Part shown: positions 24,301 through 34,100 of the stretch, in pieces | How positions within the stretch are numbered: position 1 is the first letter of the stretch | Layout of the letters: each line of letters opens with the position of its first letter | Source: Pratylenchus scribneri | Taxonomy: Eukaryota; Nematoda; Chromadorea; Rhabditida; Pratylenchidae | Direction of reading: 5' to 3' | DNA length: 64,000 nucleotides | Assembly: GCA_030063045.1 (NCBI GenBank) | Contig: JAQSEB010000006.1 | Span: forward strand, 62,001-126,000 | Notes under the pieces: generated by a model | Told to the model about the DNA's origin: nothing | What the model saw: only the letters and a program-made list of their open reading frames with translations | The model's database searches: none | Position numbers and translations under genes: made by a program

Positions 24301-26149
24301 CAAACAATTACGTGGGAAACGGGCATTTTTTTCGAGAATTCAATGAAAAGGAAAATGAAATATTTTAATTTTAATAATGGCGAATGAATGAGCCTACCTT
24401 GACTTATTGTTGCCCAACACGACCATTTTTCTGCCCTCTATACTTATTTCCTTATCTTTCCAATTTTTGACTTATTTTGAAAAGGAAATCCAATATTTGT
24501 TCCATTTTTATCTGTGTTGCTATTTTAACCATTTCATGGGGTTTGTTGGCTTATTAAATAGGGAAAATTCAATGAAAAACGATAAAAAAATTCATTTGAG
24601 CTTAGAAACAATGAAGAATAAATTGATTGAAAATTGATTGGATGAAACTGAATAAATTATTTGAGTAAAAAACCTTAAAACCAGGTCCCAAGTCCCAACT
24701 ACTTTTTCATGTCAAAAAAGAATGAACATTTTGAGGCCATAAAACGCGGCCACAGTCCTGACTCCTTGAACTTGAACCTTCCTAAACCTATCCTAAATCT
24801 AGCCGCTATCTGTGACCCTTTTGCCCAATGCCTAGTCATAATCCCGTGCTCCTAACTTCTTCCCTCTGTTAAAAAATATTTGAATTTGACTAAAATGTTT
24901 TGGGTAAATTTTTAGACACTGTATTTTTCAGAAGAGTTTTCAAACTGTGTTATTTAGCGCAGTTGGTAATGGGATGGTTTTTAAAATTTATGGTCGCGAG
25001 TTCGATTCCCCGTAAAGCTAAATATTTTTTTTTCATGATATCCATTAGCCAAAATATTTGGATTAGGCCTCAAAAATTTTTTTAGTTTTTTATTAAATTT
25101 ATATATTTTTTTCTTTCACTAGGCGAAAACCTCTTCGCGCATAAAACCATTTGTGTTGGCCATCCCAATGCCAAAGGATGAGGAAGATGGACAAAATGCT
25201 GGATGGTATTTGATCACTGGGGTAAATTCAATTTAATCTAATAATTATGGGTCGGATTTTTAGTAGACTTTTGTGAAATTTGCCAAAAAAAAGGGTTTCA
25301 GGAACTTCAAAATAGGTAATTTTTGGCTTTTTTTACATTTTTCTAATGAAATTTTCCCTCAAAAATACCAAAATAGGTAAAAAAAAATTACGTCAAAATT
25401 ATGAAATAAATTCTCAAAAACATTTAGATACAATTAAAAAATAAGTCGAAACCTACAAAATCCGATCCCTAGAAAAAGGATCAAAATAAAATAAAATTAA
25501 AAAAAAATTAAAGTTGATGCCATTGACCGAATTGGTGGCGGATACAAGCAGAAAAAGGTCAAAAAATAAATTAAATAAATTAATTTTTTAAAATTTTTTC
25601 AGCATTTTGGGCAGCGCATTCCGGCATGTGGCCAAAGAGGCGAACATTCAAATTCGGCAATGCCTCGATTCCAATGGTCAATTACTCCTTAATCCTTACA
25701 TTTTATCCACCTAGGCCATTCTTTTGGCCATAACTCACCGAGGCAATTGCCAATCTAGGAAAGCAATATACCATTTGAAACCCTAAATTGTCCTCTACAA
25801 TTTGGCCTTTTTAGATTTTATAAAATCAGAACTTTAAAAAAGTTACATATCTTTGAGTGGAATAAATCTGAATTTGTTTGTTGGAGCAAAAGTCGCTTAT
25901 TTTACAAATTTAACATTTCAAAAAACAATTAGAATTGGCCACTTTTTAGAGGACATTTAGGGCTTTCAAATGGCATATCGCCTTCCTGAATTGGTTGCTT
26001 CCTTATCGATATGGCCAAAAGAATGGCCCTATCAATATTTTTATGATTTATTTTTTTCTAATTTTCCTATTTTTTCAGTTATTATGATCAAGGCCATGGA
26101 TCGACTTCGCTTTTTCAACATTTTGGATGCTCGACTTGAATCTGCCTAA
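18386..26149 (+). CDS. cdc-45: CDC45, replication initiation factor
   Basis: CDC45 is the core of the CMG helicase with MCM2-7 and GINS. Sixteen exons join in frame to 647 aa: 18386-18439, 18489-18548, 18961-19122, 19170-19403, 19728-19973, 20025-20042, 20445-20573, 20777-20880, 21004-21135, 21460-21658, 22758-22994, 23422-23502, 25123-25221, 25514-25557, 25603-25676 and 26079-26149. The N-terminus (FRRQFYEEIKKQ, HVLVIVNTDVDALCATAIL) matches the family, including the DHH/RecJ-related DVDALCA motif. 'IILINC' and 'SQRPIHLDNVYS' follow. A long acidic stretch (EEEEESSDEDEEEGEEDFED) then precedes a basic one (GKRPKRRRRRED), like the acidic loop of other CDC45s but longer. LLEYYM-type, LPLYSHWSLYESMSN and MWSQRGEEKFKEILAQLGL blocks are all diagnostic. 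The C-terminus reads KPFVLAIPMPKDEEDG and ends MDRLRFFNILDARLESA. Introns contain families A, B and C, a 31/33-bp minisatellite and tRNA-like sequences. Confidence 0.95.
18578..18913. repeat. Family C foldback element (CDC45 intron 2)
   Basis: Inverted termini TTGACGCCGTTTAAAATAAC and GTTATTTTAAACGGTGTCAA bound about 335 bp. Inner arms pair across 'AGCAGACTTTTGGCTATC'. Other copies are at 26690-27015, 35550-35895 and 40745-41095. Confidence 0.85.
19425..19710. repeat. ~62-bp tandem repeat in CDC45 intron 4
   Basis: About five units contain AACCGGTTTAAAAACCCAAA and ATTTGGCCATAA. It is related to the array at 17560-17800 and to the core of family B. Confidence 0.85.
20068..20398. repeat. Family A foldback element (CDC45 intron 6)
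   Basis: The left arm begins CCATTCTTTTGGCCATATCT and contains GGAAGGCGATATGCCATTTT. The right arm ends GGCCAAAAGAATGG. It is wholly intronic. Confidence 0.88.
21180..21450. repeat. TTAAATTTTTATTAAA array in CDC45 intron 9
   Basis: A short A/T tandem array of about 18-20-bp units fills the intron. No other signal is visible. Confidence 0.85.
21880..21940. repeat. tRNA-derived fragment in CDC45 intron 10
   Basis: The sequence GGGGGTCGTGGGTTCGAATC looks like a T-arm/B-box. It is preceded by TTGGTCTATCTGGGAAG. It is similar in style to the MED15 intron units. A complete cloverleaf is not visible. Confidence 0.45.
22115..22745. repeat. 31/33-bp minisatellite in CDC45 intron 10
   Basis: About 13 units of CTAAGGTAGAGACAAATACT followed by TATTTAAGGGATT run from roughly 22400 to the acceptor of exon 11. 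Some units lack GA and are 31 bp. A diverged first unit starts near 22115. Confidence 0.93.
23045..23375. repeat. Family B foldback element (CDC45 intron 11)
   Basis: Arms around AAAACGCATTGAATGGTATA and a TTTTAAACGGTTTAAACC centre. It is nearly the inverse of the BCL7 intron 4 copy (16670-16930). Confidence 0.8.
24945..25020 (+). pseudogene. tRNA-Lys-like pseudogene or SINE head (CDC45 intron 12)
   Basis: An A-box-like TAGCGCAGTTGGTAATGGG, an anticodon-loop-like GGTTTTTAAAATTTATGG and a B-box GCGAGTTCGATTCCCCG are in the right order and spacing. The T-stem and anticodon stem have mismatches, so it is likely non-functional. Confidence 0.5.
25708..26030. repeat. Family A foldback element (CDC45 intron 15)
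   Basis: It starts GGCCATTCTTTTGGCCATAA and ends GATATGGCCAAAAGAATGGC. It lies between the last two coding exons. Confidence 0.88.
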
Positions 26150-26401
26150 TTCCTCTTCTTGAACCATATATTCCATCTAACTTCACTGCCAATTAAAAAT
26201 TTAATTAATTTAAAATCTCAAAAAAAAAATTCCACGGGCTTTTTAATTTATTTCCATTTTATCGAGAATAAAAATTTTAAATACAATTTTTTCTATTTTA
26301 TTAATTTTTAAAGGCATTTTAAGCCGATTTTAATTATTTTTATTTATTTTCATTTTAATTAAAATTTTTATTTTCTTAATTTATTTTAAATTAGCAAAAA
26401 A

Positions 26402-27163
26402 ATGGCAACAAATTCAATTATAAAGCCGGCAGAATGGCTAAAACTCTACAAAGAATTGCAAAAGGCTGGCCGCCAATTTCCCCAATATAGCTACAAGCAT
26501 TTTGCCCGGAGGCGAATTCGTGACTATTTTGAGCTGTACAGAGGCCAACAAAACACAGTGGAAAACGAACGATGGAATGAATTATACAAGGCAATTAAAA
26601 TTAATACATTTTAATTTAAATAATTTTCCCATTATTTCAGGAGGGACAATCCACATTGGTCAGTTACTTTTTTGGAGGTGTGCGAGCCAACTTGACGCCG
26701 TTTAAAATAACTCATCAAGGACTAAAACATATTTTGATGATTTTGGTAACAAATTAGAGAGCAGACTTTTGGCTATCAAAATGAAATTAATTTATTTTAA
26801 TTGGTTCAGAATTGATGGAATTAGGCCCAAAAAAACCATTTAAAATGATCTTTACTATAGATTAACGAAAGGTTCAGTGATTTTAGGGTATAACTTCATT
26901 CAATTCTGAAACAATTTAAATAAAATTAACATCATTGGAAACTTAGCTCTTTAATTTGTAACAAAGTCATCAAAATTTGATTCAATTCTTGATGAATTAT
27001 TTTACACGGCGCCAAATTAGGCTGCTCCACATTTTTTGGGGGAAACATTGGCATAAATTATTACACCTTTTAATTTTAGGTGACAATTAAAAGGCAGGCC
27101 ACAATTTCTTCGCTTTTCCCCCATCGTCCATTGGTTATTGAAGGCGACAAGAAGAATGGATGA
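26402..27163 (+). CDS. lyrm4: ISD11/LYRM4, Fe-S cluster assembly LYR protein
   Basis: ISD11 is the small mitochondrial LYR protein that stabilises cysteine desulfurase (NFS1) for Fe-S cluster biogenesis. Three exons (26402-26590, 26641-26658, 27080-27163) give 96 aa. Exon 1 carries the LYR-like WLKLYKELQKAGRQFPQYSY and the family block HFARRRIRDYFE. Exons 2-3 read EGQSTL and then VTIKRQATISSLFPHRPLVI, matching 'LGVIRRQVHIGQLYS..KLIIE'. Intron 1 uses a GC donor (AAG|GCAATT), which is needed to keep the frame. Intron 2 carries a family C element. The gene starts about 250 bp after CDC45 on the same strand, with a good AG acceptor 7 bp before the ATG, so trans-splicing within an operon is plausible but unproven. 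Confidence 0.92.
26690..27015. repeat. Family C foldback element (ISD11 intron 2)
   Basis: Termini AACTTGACGCCGTTTAAAAT and ATTATTTTACACGGCGCCAA bound this copy, similar to 18578-18913. It makes up most of intron 2. Confidence 0.85.
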
Positions 27164-27295
27164 GATTAATTATTAATTTGAATTTTTGATTGATGAAAGT
27201 GGATAAAGATTAAAGGAGAATATTCGATAAATTAATTCTGATCATTGATCATTTTATAGTTAATTTTATTTTTACCGAATAAATTATTCCATTAA

Positions 27296-27590
27296 TTTTG
27301 AAATACATTTTCCGGAATGAAATACATTTGGGGCAAAACACATTTTCCGGAATGAAATACATTTGGGGCAAAACACATTTTCCGGAATGAAATACATTTT
27401 AGCAAAAACACATTTTCCGGAATGAAATACATTTGGGGCAAAACACGTTTTCCGGAAAGAAATACATTAGGCAAAACACATTTTCCGGAATGAAATACAT
27501 TTTAGCAAAAACACATTTTCCGAAATGAATACATTTGGGACAACATTTTCCGGAATGAAATACATTTGGGATAAAAACACATTTTTCCTG
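27296..27590. repeat. ~34-bp minisatellite (CATTTTCCGGAATGAAATAC)
   Basis: About eight units contain CATTTTCCGGAATGAAATAC and ATTTGGGGCAAAACA. It is the reverse complement of the large array at 44200-44945, about 17 kb away. Confidence 0.93.
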
Positions 27591-27737
27591 AATAAAAATA
27601 TGAAAATTAAAAAAACCATTTTTTGATTGTTAATTTTTGTCATGTATTTACTATTTATTCAGGTTTAATTGGATGAAACAAAGCGAAAAATGCCAAATAA
27701 CTGATGAATCCAAGGAAGGAAGTGAATTTCTTGATTG

Positions 27738-28482
27738 AATGGTATTAAGCTCGTCTCTCGTCTCGTCTTTTCGTCTTGGCCTTTTTACCCCCTCGTCTCT
27801 CGTCTCGTCTTTTCGTCTTGGCCTTTTTACCCCCTCGTCTCTCGTCTCGTCTTTTCGTCTTGGCCTTTTTACCCCCTCGTCCCTCGTCTCGTCTTTTCGT
27901 CTTGCCCTTTTTACCCCCTCGTCTCTCGTCTCGTCTTTTCGTCTTGGCCTTTTACCCCCTCGTCCCTCGTCTCGTCTTTTCGTCTTGCCCTTTTTACCCC
28001 CTCGTCTCTCGTCTCGTCTTTTCGTCTTGGCCTTTTTACCCCCTCGTCTTTCGTCTCGTCTTTTCGTCTTTTACCTAAATTTATGAAATAGCTCAAAAAT
28101 GTGTAAAATTTATTAAAATTAAAATTTTGCCTCGAAAAATAATGGTTTGTTGATTTTATTGAGAAAATAATAATGAAAATTGGTAAATGGAGATTAAATA
28201 ATGTTAGAACGTGGAAGGCTGGAGTTTTGAAGGAAATATATCTTTCCTTTTTTTCTCTTTCTCTTCCTCTCGTCCGTCTTCTCGTCTCTACCTTTTTACC
28301 CCCTCGTCTCTCGTCTCGTCTTTTCGTCTTGGCCTTTTTACCCCCTCGTCCCTCGTCTCGTCTTTTCGTCATGCCCTTTTTACCCCCTCGTCTCTCGTCT
28401 CGTCATTTCGTCTTTTTTTTAAGACGAGACGAGGACGAAGACGAGGACGAGACGAAAGACGAGGACGTTTTTACAACACTGA
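27738..28482. mobile_element. Two CTCGTC arrays; degraded hAT-like element remnant
   Basis: The first array (27750-28075) has about nine units around CCTCGTCTCTCGTCTCGTCT. The second (28260-28420) is followed by GACGAGGACG and ACAACACTG, matching the right end of the complete element at 15407-15793. No matching left CAGTGTTG end was found, so this copy is truncated or rearranged. Confidence 0.6.
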
Positions 28483-28734
28483 TTCCAACTCTGGTACAAT
28501 TTATTTGGATCAAGTACCCCACCCCCACACACACTGTTTGCGTGCGTATATCACTTTTTTCTTAAAAATTGCGTGAATGAAATGTGGGCGAATTCATCAA
28601 AAATTTTTGGAACAATAATACAATTATTAATTTTAAGAATTAAACATTAATTTCTTTTTTCGTCATTTCAATATTAATAATTTGTTAAACTTTCATATTT
28701 TATTCATATTTTCAAGTTTTTAAATATTTTAAGA

Positions 28735-29977
28735 ATGATTTCTGTTGGCTCATTTTTGGCTTTTACCCTTTTTGAGTTGATCTCATTCCCACTTTATATT
28801 CGAATTATTTACATTTTAATAAAAAATGCAAAATTTCAAAATCCTTTTTATCGGCTAATTTATTTCAATGGAATTTTGGTAAATTAAAATTTTAAAAAGT
28901 AAAATTAATTAAATTAATATATTTTTTTTAGGATGTTTGCCATTGTTTAATTACAGATATTTTTTATCGACTTCCAATGTTCGGTCCGATTATTGAAATA
29001 TTGCCAATGGGCCCTTCTCGACTTATTAGTGCCATCATCGTCTGCTATTTTTCGTTGATTTATCAAGTATTCTTCCTGCATATTGCCATTTCCTTCAACC
29101 GATTAACTGGCATATTTTTCCCATTCAAACATAAAATTGTCTTTTTTAAAATGTCCGAAATTCAAATATAATATACTAAAAGATTTTCAGTTTTGGAAAA
29201 GATGGTGGCATTTGATACCCTCGATTGGTTTCTGCATTTCCATTTGTTTAACATTCCATCGAATATTTTCCATTGGCCAATTCTATCAAATGGATCAAAA
29301 TTGTGGATTCATCCCAATCATTGTTCAATATGATTTTTACAGTGTAAAATTTTCTTTTGTCAAAAAATATTTATATATTTATGTATAATAAAAATAATAA
29401 TCAGATAAATCAAAATTTAATAACCGCGATTTTTGGTTCATTTTCACTCTTCTCTTGTATGACCATAAATGGAATAACGTTGGCCAAAATTATTCAAAGG
29501 AAACGAGCGAATAAAAATGAACAACAACAACAACAGCAAAATTTTAAGACCGAAATTCATTTATTCATTATCTCCGTTTGGATGATGTTGTTCATGTGCA
29601 TTTACATTGCTTACGAGGTGAATTTATTTATATTTAAAATGTGCGCAAAATTATAAATTAATTCCAAAATGAAGATAATTCTTTGGGGCAGTCAAACTTG
29701 GTTTTCTTCAATTTTCCCAAATGATGATCCAAATCAGCGAAATTGTTTTTTGCTTTCCCAACTTTCTTGGATTGAAGATTGTTTCTCATTGAGTCAACCT
29801 TGGGTCCTGATTCTGGCAAATAAATCAATTCGTTCAACAGCATTGCCTTTTGGGAATAAAGGAAAACAGAAAAATAGGAGAAATCAACAAGCAAAAATCC
29901 AACAAAATGGAGGAATTATTACGGTCATTCCAATGACACAAAATAAAATTTATTGTATTTCATCAAAATCAATGTAA
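28735..29977 (+). CDS. Serpentine 7TM receptor, chemoreceptor-like (srg/srv type)
   Basis: Probable nematode seven-transmembrane chemoreceptor. Five exons (28735-28878, 28932-29138, 29191-29343, 29405-29617, 29675-29977) are all multiples of three and joined by phase-0 introns, giving 339 aa. Hydrophobic helices are visible in each exon: MISVGSFLAFTLFELISFPL; RLISAIIVCYFSLIYQVFFL with an HIAISFNRLTG motif after TM3; LIPSIGFCISICLTF; AIFGSFSLFSCMTINGITLA; and IHLFIISVWMMLFMCIYIAY. In exon 5, SLSQPWVLILANKSIR resembles the TM7 end of srg/srv receptors. Exon 5 also starts with an unusual 30-residue stretch, so its acceptor is the least certain. The subfamily cannot be decided by eye. Confidence 0.78.
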
Positions 29978-31139
29978 ATTTTGATAAATTTTTTTCATAT
30001 TTGGCTGCCATTTAATTCCGCATCTTACACTTGCAGTAACATACAAATATGAATTTGGATTTTTTGGGTTAAATTTTCCTTCTACTGGAGGAGGAATTGA
30101 AGTAATTATTAAAATCATTTTATTCTTGAAATAAATCAGAACAGGCGGAATTATTAAAATCAGAACAGGCGGAATTATTAAAATCAGAACAGGCGGAATT
30201 ATTAAAATCAGAACAGGCGGAATTATTAAAATCAGAACAGGCGGAAATATTAAAATCAGAACAGGCGGAATTATTAAAATCAGAACAGGCGGAATTATTA
30301 AAATCAGAACAGGCGGAATTATTAAAATCAGAACAGGCGGAATTATTAAAATCAGAACAGGCGGAATTATTAAAATCAGAACAGGCGGAATTATTAAAAT
30401 CAGAACAGGCGGAAATATTAAAATCAGAACAGGCGGAATTATTAAAATCAGAACAGGCGGAATTATTAAAATCAGAACAGGCGGAATTATTAAAATCAGA
30501 ACAGGCGGAATTATTAAAATCAGAACAGGCGGAATTATTAAAATCAGAACAGGCGGAATTATTAAAATCAGAACAGGCGGAATTATTAAAATCAGAACAG
30601 GCGGAATTATTCTAAGTAAAAATCCAAAAAAGTTGTTATTTTAGAAATAAAATGTCAAATAATATTCTTTGGCCTATATGTATGTATTAGTCAATATATT
30701 TCAAGGACAAAAGAAATAAGAGGGGAAGTGTTTTTGTGCCCTTGCCCCTCAAGAAAAACTATAATCCACCGCCCGAATGTGAGAGAAAAGAGGCTTCAAT
30801 GACCATCCTCCAATTTTTAGGCCATAAAATTTGACCAATTTGGGGTTAAATATTAATGCCGTTTTCTTTTCAATAGCAAAAAAGCCAACTGCAAAAGACG
30901 CAATTAAATATTTACATTTTTATATGATATTCATTCATCCAAGGAGGCCCATCCATAAAAATGCCCATTCGACAACAAAATTTTGGAACATTCTAAAAAC
31001 AGAATAGATGCATTTTGAATATAATTTTATTTAAACGAAGAGGTTTTAATGCTTTGTTTGAACATATTAAAATTACAAACAAAATTGTGGGTTAAGATTA
31101 TCTATTTATGACTAATTGAATTTAATTTGAAAATAATCA
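29978..31139. other. Intergenic region containing a 24-bp minisatellite
   Basis: Apart from the array at 30137-30613 no gene or RNA was recognised. The rest is AT-rich and contains the 3' flank of eat-4. Confidence 0.6.
30137..30613. repeat. 24-bp minisatellite (about 20 copies)
   Basis: Very uniform 24-bp units of TCAGAACAGGCGGAATTATT followed by AAAA. Only a few units differ (GGAAATATT). The period is a multiple of three. The array shares the core AGGCGGAATTATT with the intron array at 31438-31818. Confidence 0.97.
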
Positions 31140-34100
31140 TTAATATTGATGATGATAATAATTGCTGGCTGAGGAAATGTTATTCGATTGCACATTATCT
31201 TCTGTCGCCCAAGTTGGTTGATTTTGGCCGGATGATGTTGAATATTGAGAATATTGTTGTGGTTGTTGGCCATCATCGCCCCAGGCGGCCACAAATGGAT
31301 TCTGATTATTCGTTGTTGGGCCAATCATTGCCGGTTGTTGTTGATAATAGGCATCAGCTGTCCCTGTTAATTGAAATTTGGGAGAAGTAAATAAAATTTT
31401 AACATAAATTAGATTAAAAATTTTGCAAAGAATTAATCTAATCAGGCGGAATTATTCTAACCAGGCGGAATTATTCCAACTAGGCGGAATTAATCTAACC
31501 AGGCGGAATTATTCCAACTAGGCGGAATTATTCTAACCAGACGGAATTATTCTAACCAGGCGGAATTATTCTAACCAGGCGGAATTATTCCAACTAGGCG
31601 GAATTAATCTAACCAGACGGAATTATTCCAACTAGGCGGAATTATTCTAACCACAGGCGGAATTATTTTAACCAGGCGGAATTATTCCAACTAGGCGGAA
31701 TTATTCTAACCACAGGCGGAATTATTTTAACCAGGCGGAATTATTCTAACCAGGCGGAATTATTCTAACCAGGCGGAATTATTCCAACTAGGCGGAATTA
31801 ATCTAACCAGACGGAATTAAAATTTGGATTAAATTAAGATTGATTGGAATCAAGTTTTAGGGCTTAAAAATCCGATCTGAACAACTTTTATAGTCAGCCT
31901 CATAAATTCTCCAATGGTTAATAAACCCTCATATTCATCTATGATCATTGATCATAAAATGAATTAGAAGTCAAAATTTGTATATTAAAAATCTTAGAAA
32001 TTGAATGCCCAACATTCCAGTGTAAAATTGCAATAAAATTGACAAAAAAATCCATATTAGATTAGTTTGATTTATGATTACCCCCTTCTCCTGCTATTCC
32101 AGCAATTTGTGCCGGCAATGGCTCAAAATTGACTGTGCCAACCGCCCCATAGCTGCTTTTCCGTTTGCCGGCCTCATCCATTGCGCGTGCCTGTGCCGCC
32201 TTTTCCGCATTCCATGCAATCCGTTCCTCCTCTTCTCCTTCTTTTGGTTCGGCCCAATCCTTTCAAATTTTAATCATTTTTGAGGAACATTCCCTAAAAT
32301 TTCGGCCTACCTGTAATTCACCAGAAGCATAAACTGCGTAGAAAGTGATCCCAGTGAAGTGAATGAGAGAAGCTAACAAAAATACCGTAACCTATGAATA
32401 TATTTAGAGGGAATTTTGTATTATTCTTTCCATTTGAAACGGGACATTTCCATACTCAAAACCATCTCGGTTTTTAGCCCATATCTCAACGAGTAAATTG
32501 CAAATTTAGGAAGGCGATATACCATTGGAAAGCCCAAAGTGTCCTCTACAATTTGGCCTACTCAAATTTTTAAAATTCAAGCTTTAAAAAAGTTACATGT
32601 CTTTTAGTGGAATAAACCCGAATTTATTTGTTGGAGGAAAAGCCGATTATTTTACAAATTATTTTAACATTTCAAAAAACAAATTAGAATTGGCTACTTT
32701 TTAGAGGACATTTAGGGCTTTCAAATGGCATATCGCCTTCCTGAATTGGTTGCTTCCTTCTTGAGATATGGCCAAAAGAATGGTATAGGGTACGTACGGG
32801 GTCAATTCCCGAATAAGCAAAGGACCGTGCAAATGTGGGCGATTCCCGAATAGTGCAAATGTGGGTTTTTTTTGGATTATAATAAATCACAAACCGGTTT
32901 TAGATCTATCAAACCTTATACCATTTTATAGATCTCATCGAGACGCATTGATTGGTATAAAAAATGTCAGTTTTAAGGCAAAATTAAATAGTTAAACCGT
33001 TTAAACCATATTTTTAAGTTTTTAGTTTAAATCTCTTTAATTTTATAACTAAACCATGACAAAATATATACCATTCGATGCGTCTCGATGAGATCTACGA
33101 AATGGTATAAGGTTTGTGAGGTCTAAAACTGGTTACTGATTTATTATATATCGAAAAGCCCACATTTGCACTAACTATTCGGGAGTTGACATAGCACCCA
33201 TTCCCATAGGGTAATGAAATGTCCTATTTCCTCCCTCTTTCCACTTACCCATCCATTCGGATTTCCCTTTGAGGTCAATGATTCCACAACGAATGGACAA
33301 ATTAGGCCGGCCAATGTGCCAATTCCATTGGAGAAGCCCATGAGTATAGCGGCATAACGTGGCGCAATGTCCAAATGGTTGACATTGAAGCCGGAAATGG
33401 CGAATCCACTGGGGAAAATTTATGAAATAATTAATGAAATTTTATGATTTATATTGTATTTTCTCTCATAAGAATTATTTTTGTCAACTCTTGTGTTATT
33501 CTATCCTTTAGGTCTTAATATCAAAAAACGTTGACATTTTATTATAATTTGCAAGTAAAATTAACATTTGACCCCTCTTTTACGGGGCGTCCAAGTTCAT
33601 AAACTTTAATAAAGAAAGAATCCCAATGTCTGGCATAAAATTTCATACATACAAATCTGCTGTTGGAATTCCTATAAGTTCTATGAATTCAGCTGGATTT
33701 ATCCGAAAGTTCCTCGGGAGAAAAAGTCTAAGAATTCATAATTGTTTTTTAAGCTTATAGAATGAATAATTGGGGGATTATGGCATTTTAATTAGAGAGA
33801 ATATGTAGAATAGAAGAGGGGAAGGATTGGATTATACGGTATTTGAAGAAAGCTAGTGGAAAAAATGCTAAAAATTGATAAAGGGCAAAAAGAAATGATG
33901 ATGACCTAAAAGAATATTAATACTTTGATGCAGGGCTGCCAGATGGTTTTTCAGTTTGGGGGGCATTTCGTAAAAAAAAGGGGGCATTTGGGGGGCAATT
34001 TTATGAAAAAAGGGGGCATTTTGGGTGGCAGTTTTAAAAAGTGCCAAAAATGCAAAAATTTTTGCCAATAATGGCCACGCAGCGAAAAATTAGACGAAAA

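Larger units (their letters stand above)
27164..28734. other. Repeat-filled intergenic region before the 7TM gene
   Basis: Contains the minisatellite at 27296-27590 and two CTCGTC arrays (27738-28075 and 28260-28480). The largest ORFs here are products of the arrays. No gene was recognised. Confidence 0.75.

Noticed and set aside
27735..28565. Overlapping ORFs rich in RLVFSSWPFYPL-like repeats
   Set aside because: Product of the CTCGTC array. Open in many frames with no conserved start or splice context.
30137..30613. CRISPR-like or coding array because of the uniform 24-bp period
   Set aside because: There are no spacers and the repeats are contiguous. The host is a eukaryote, so it is an ordinary minisatellite.
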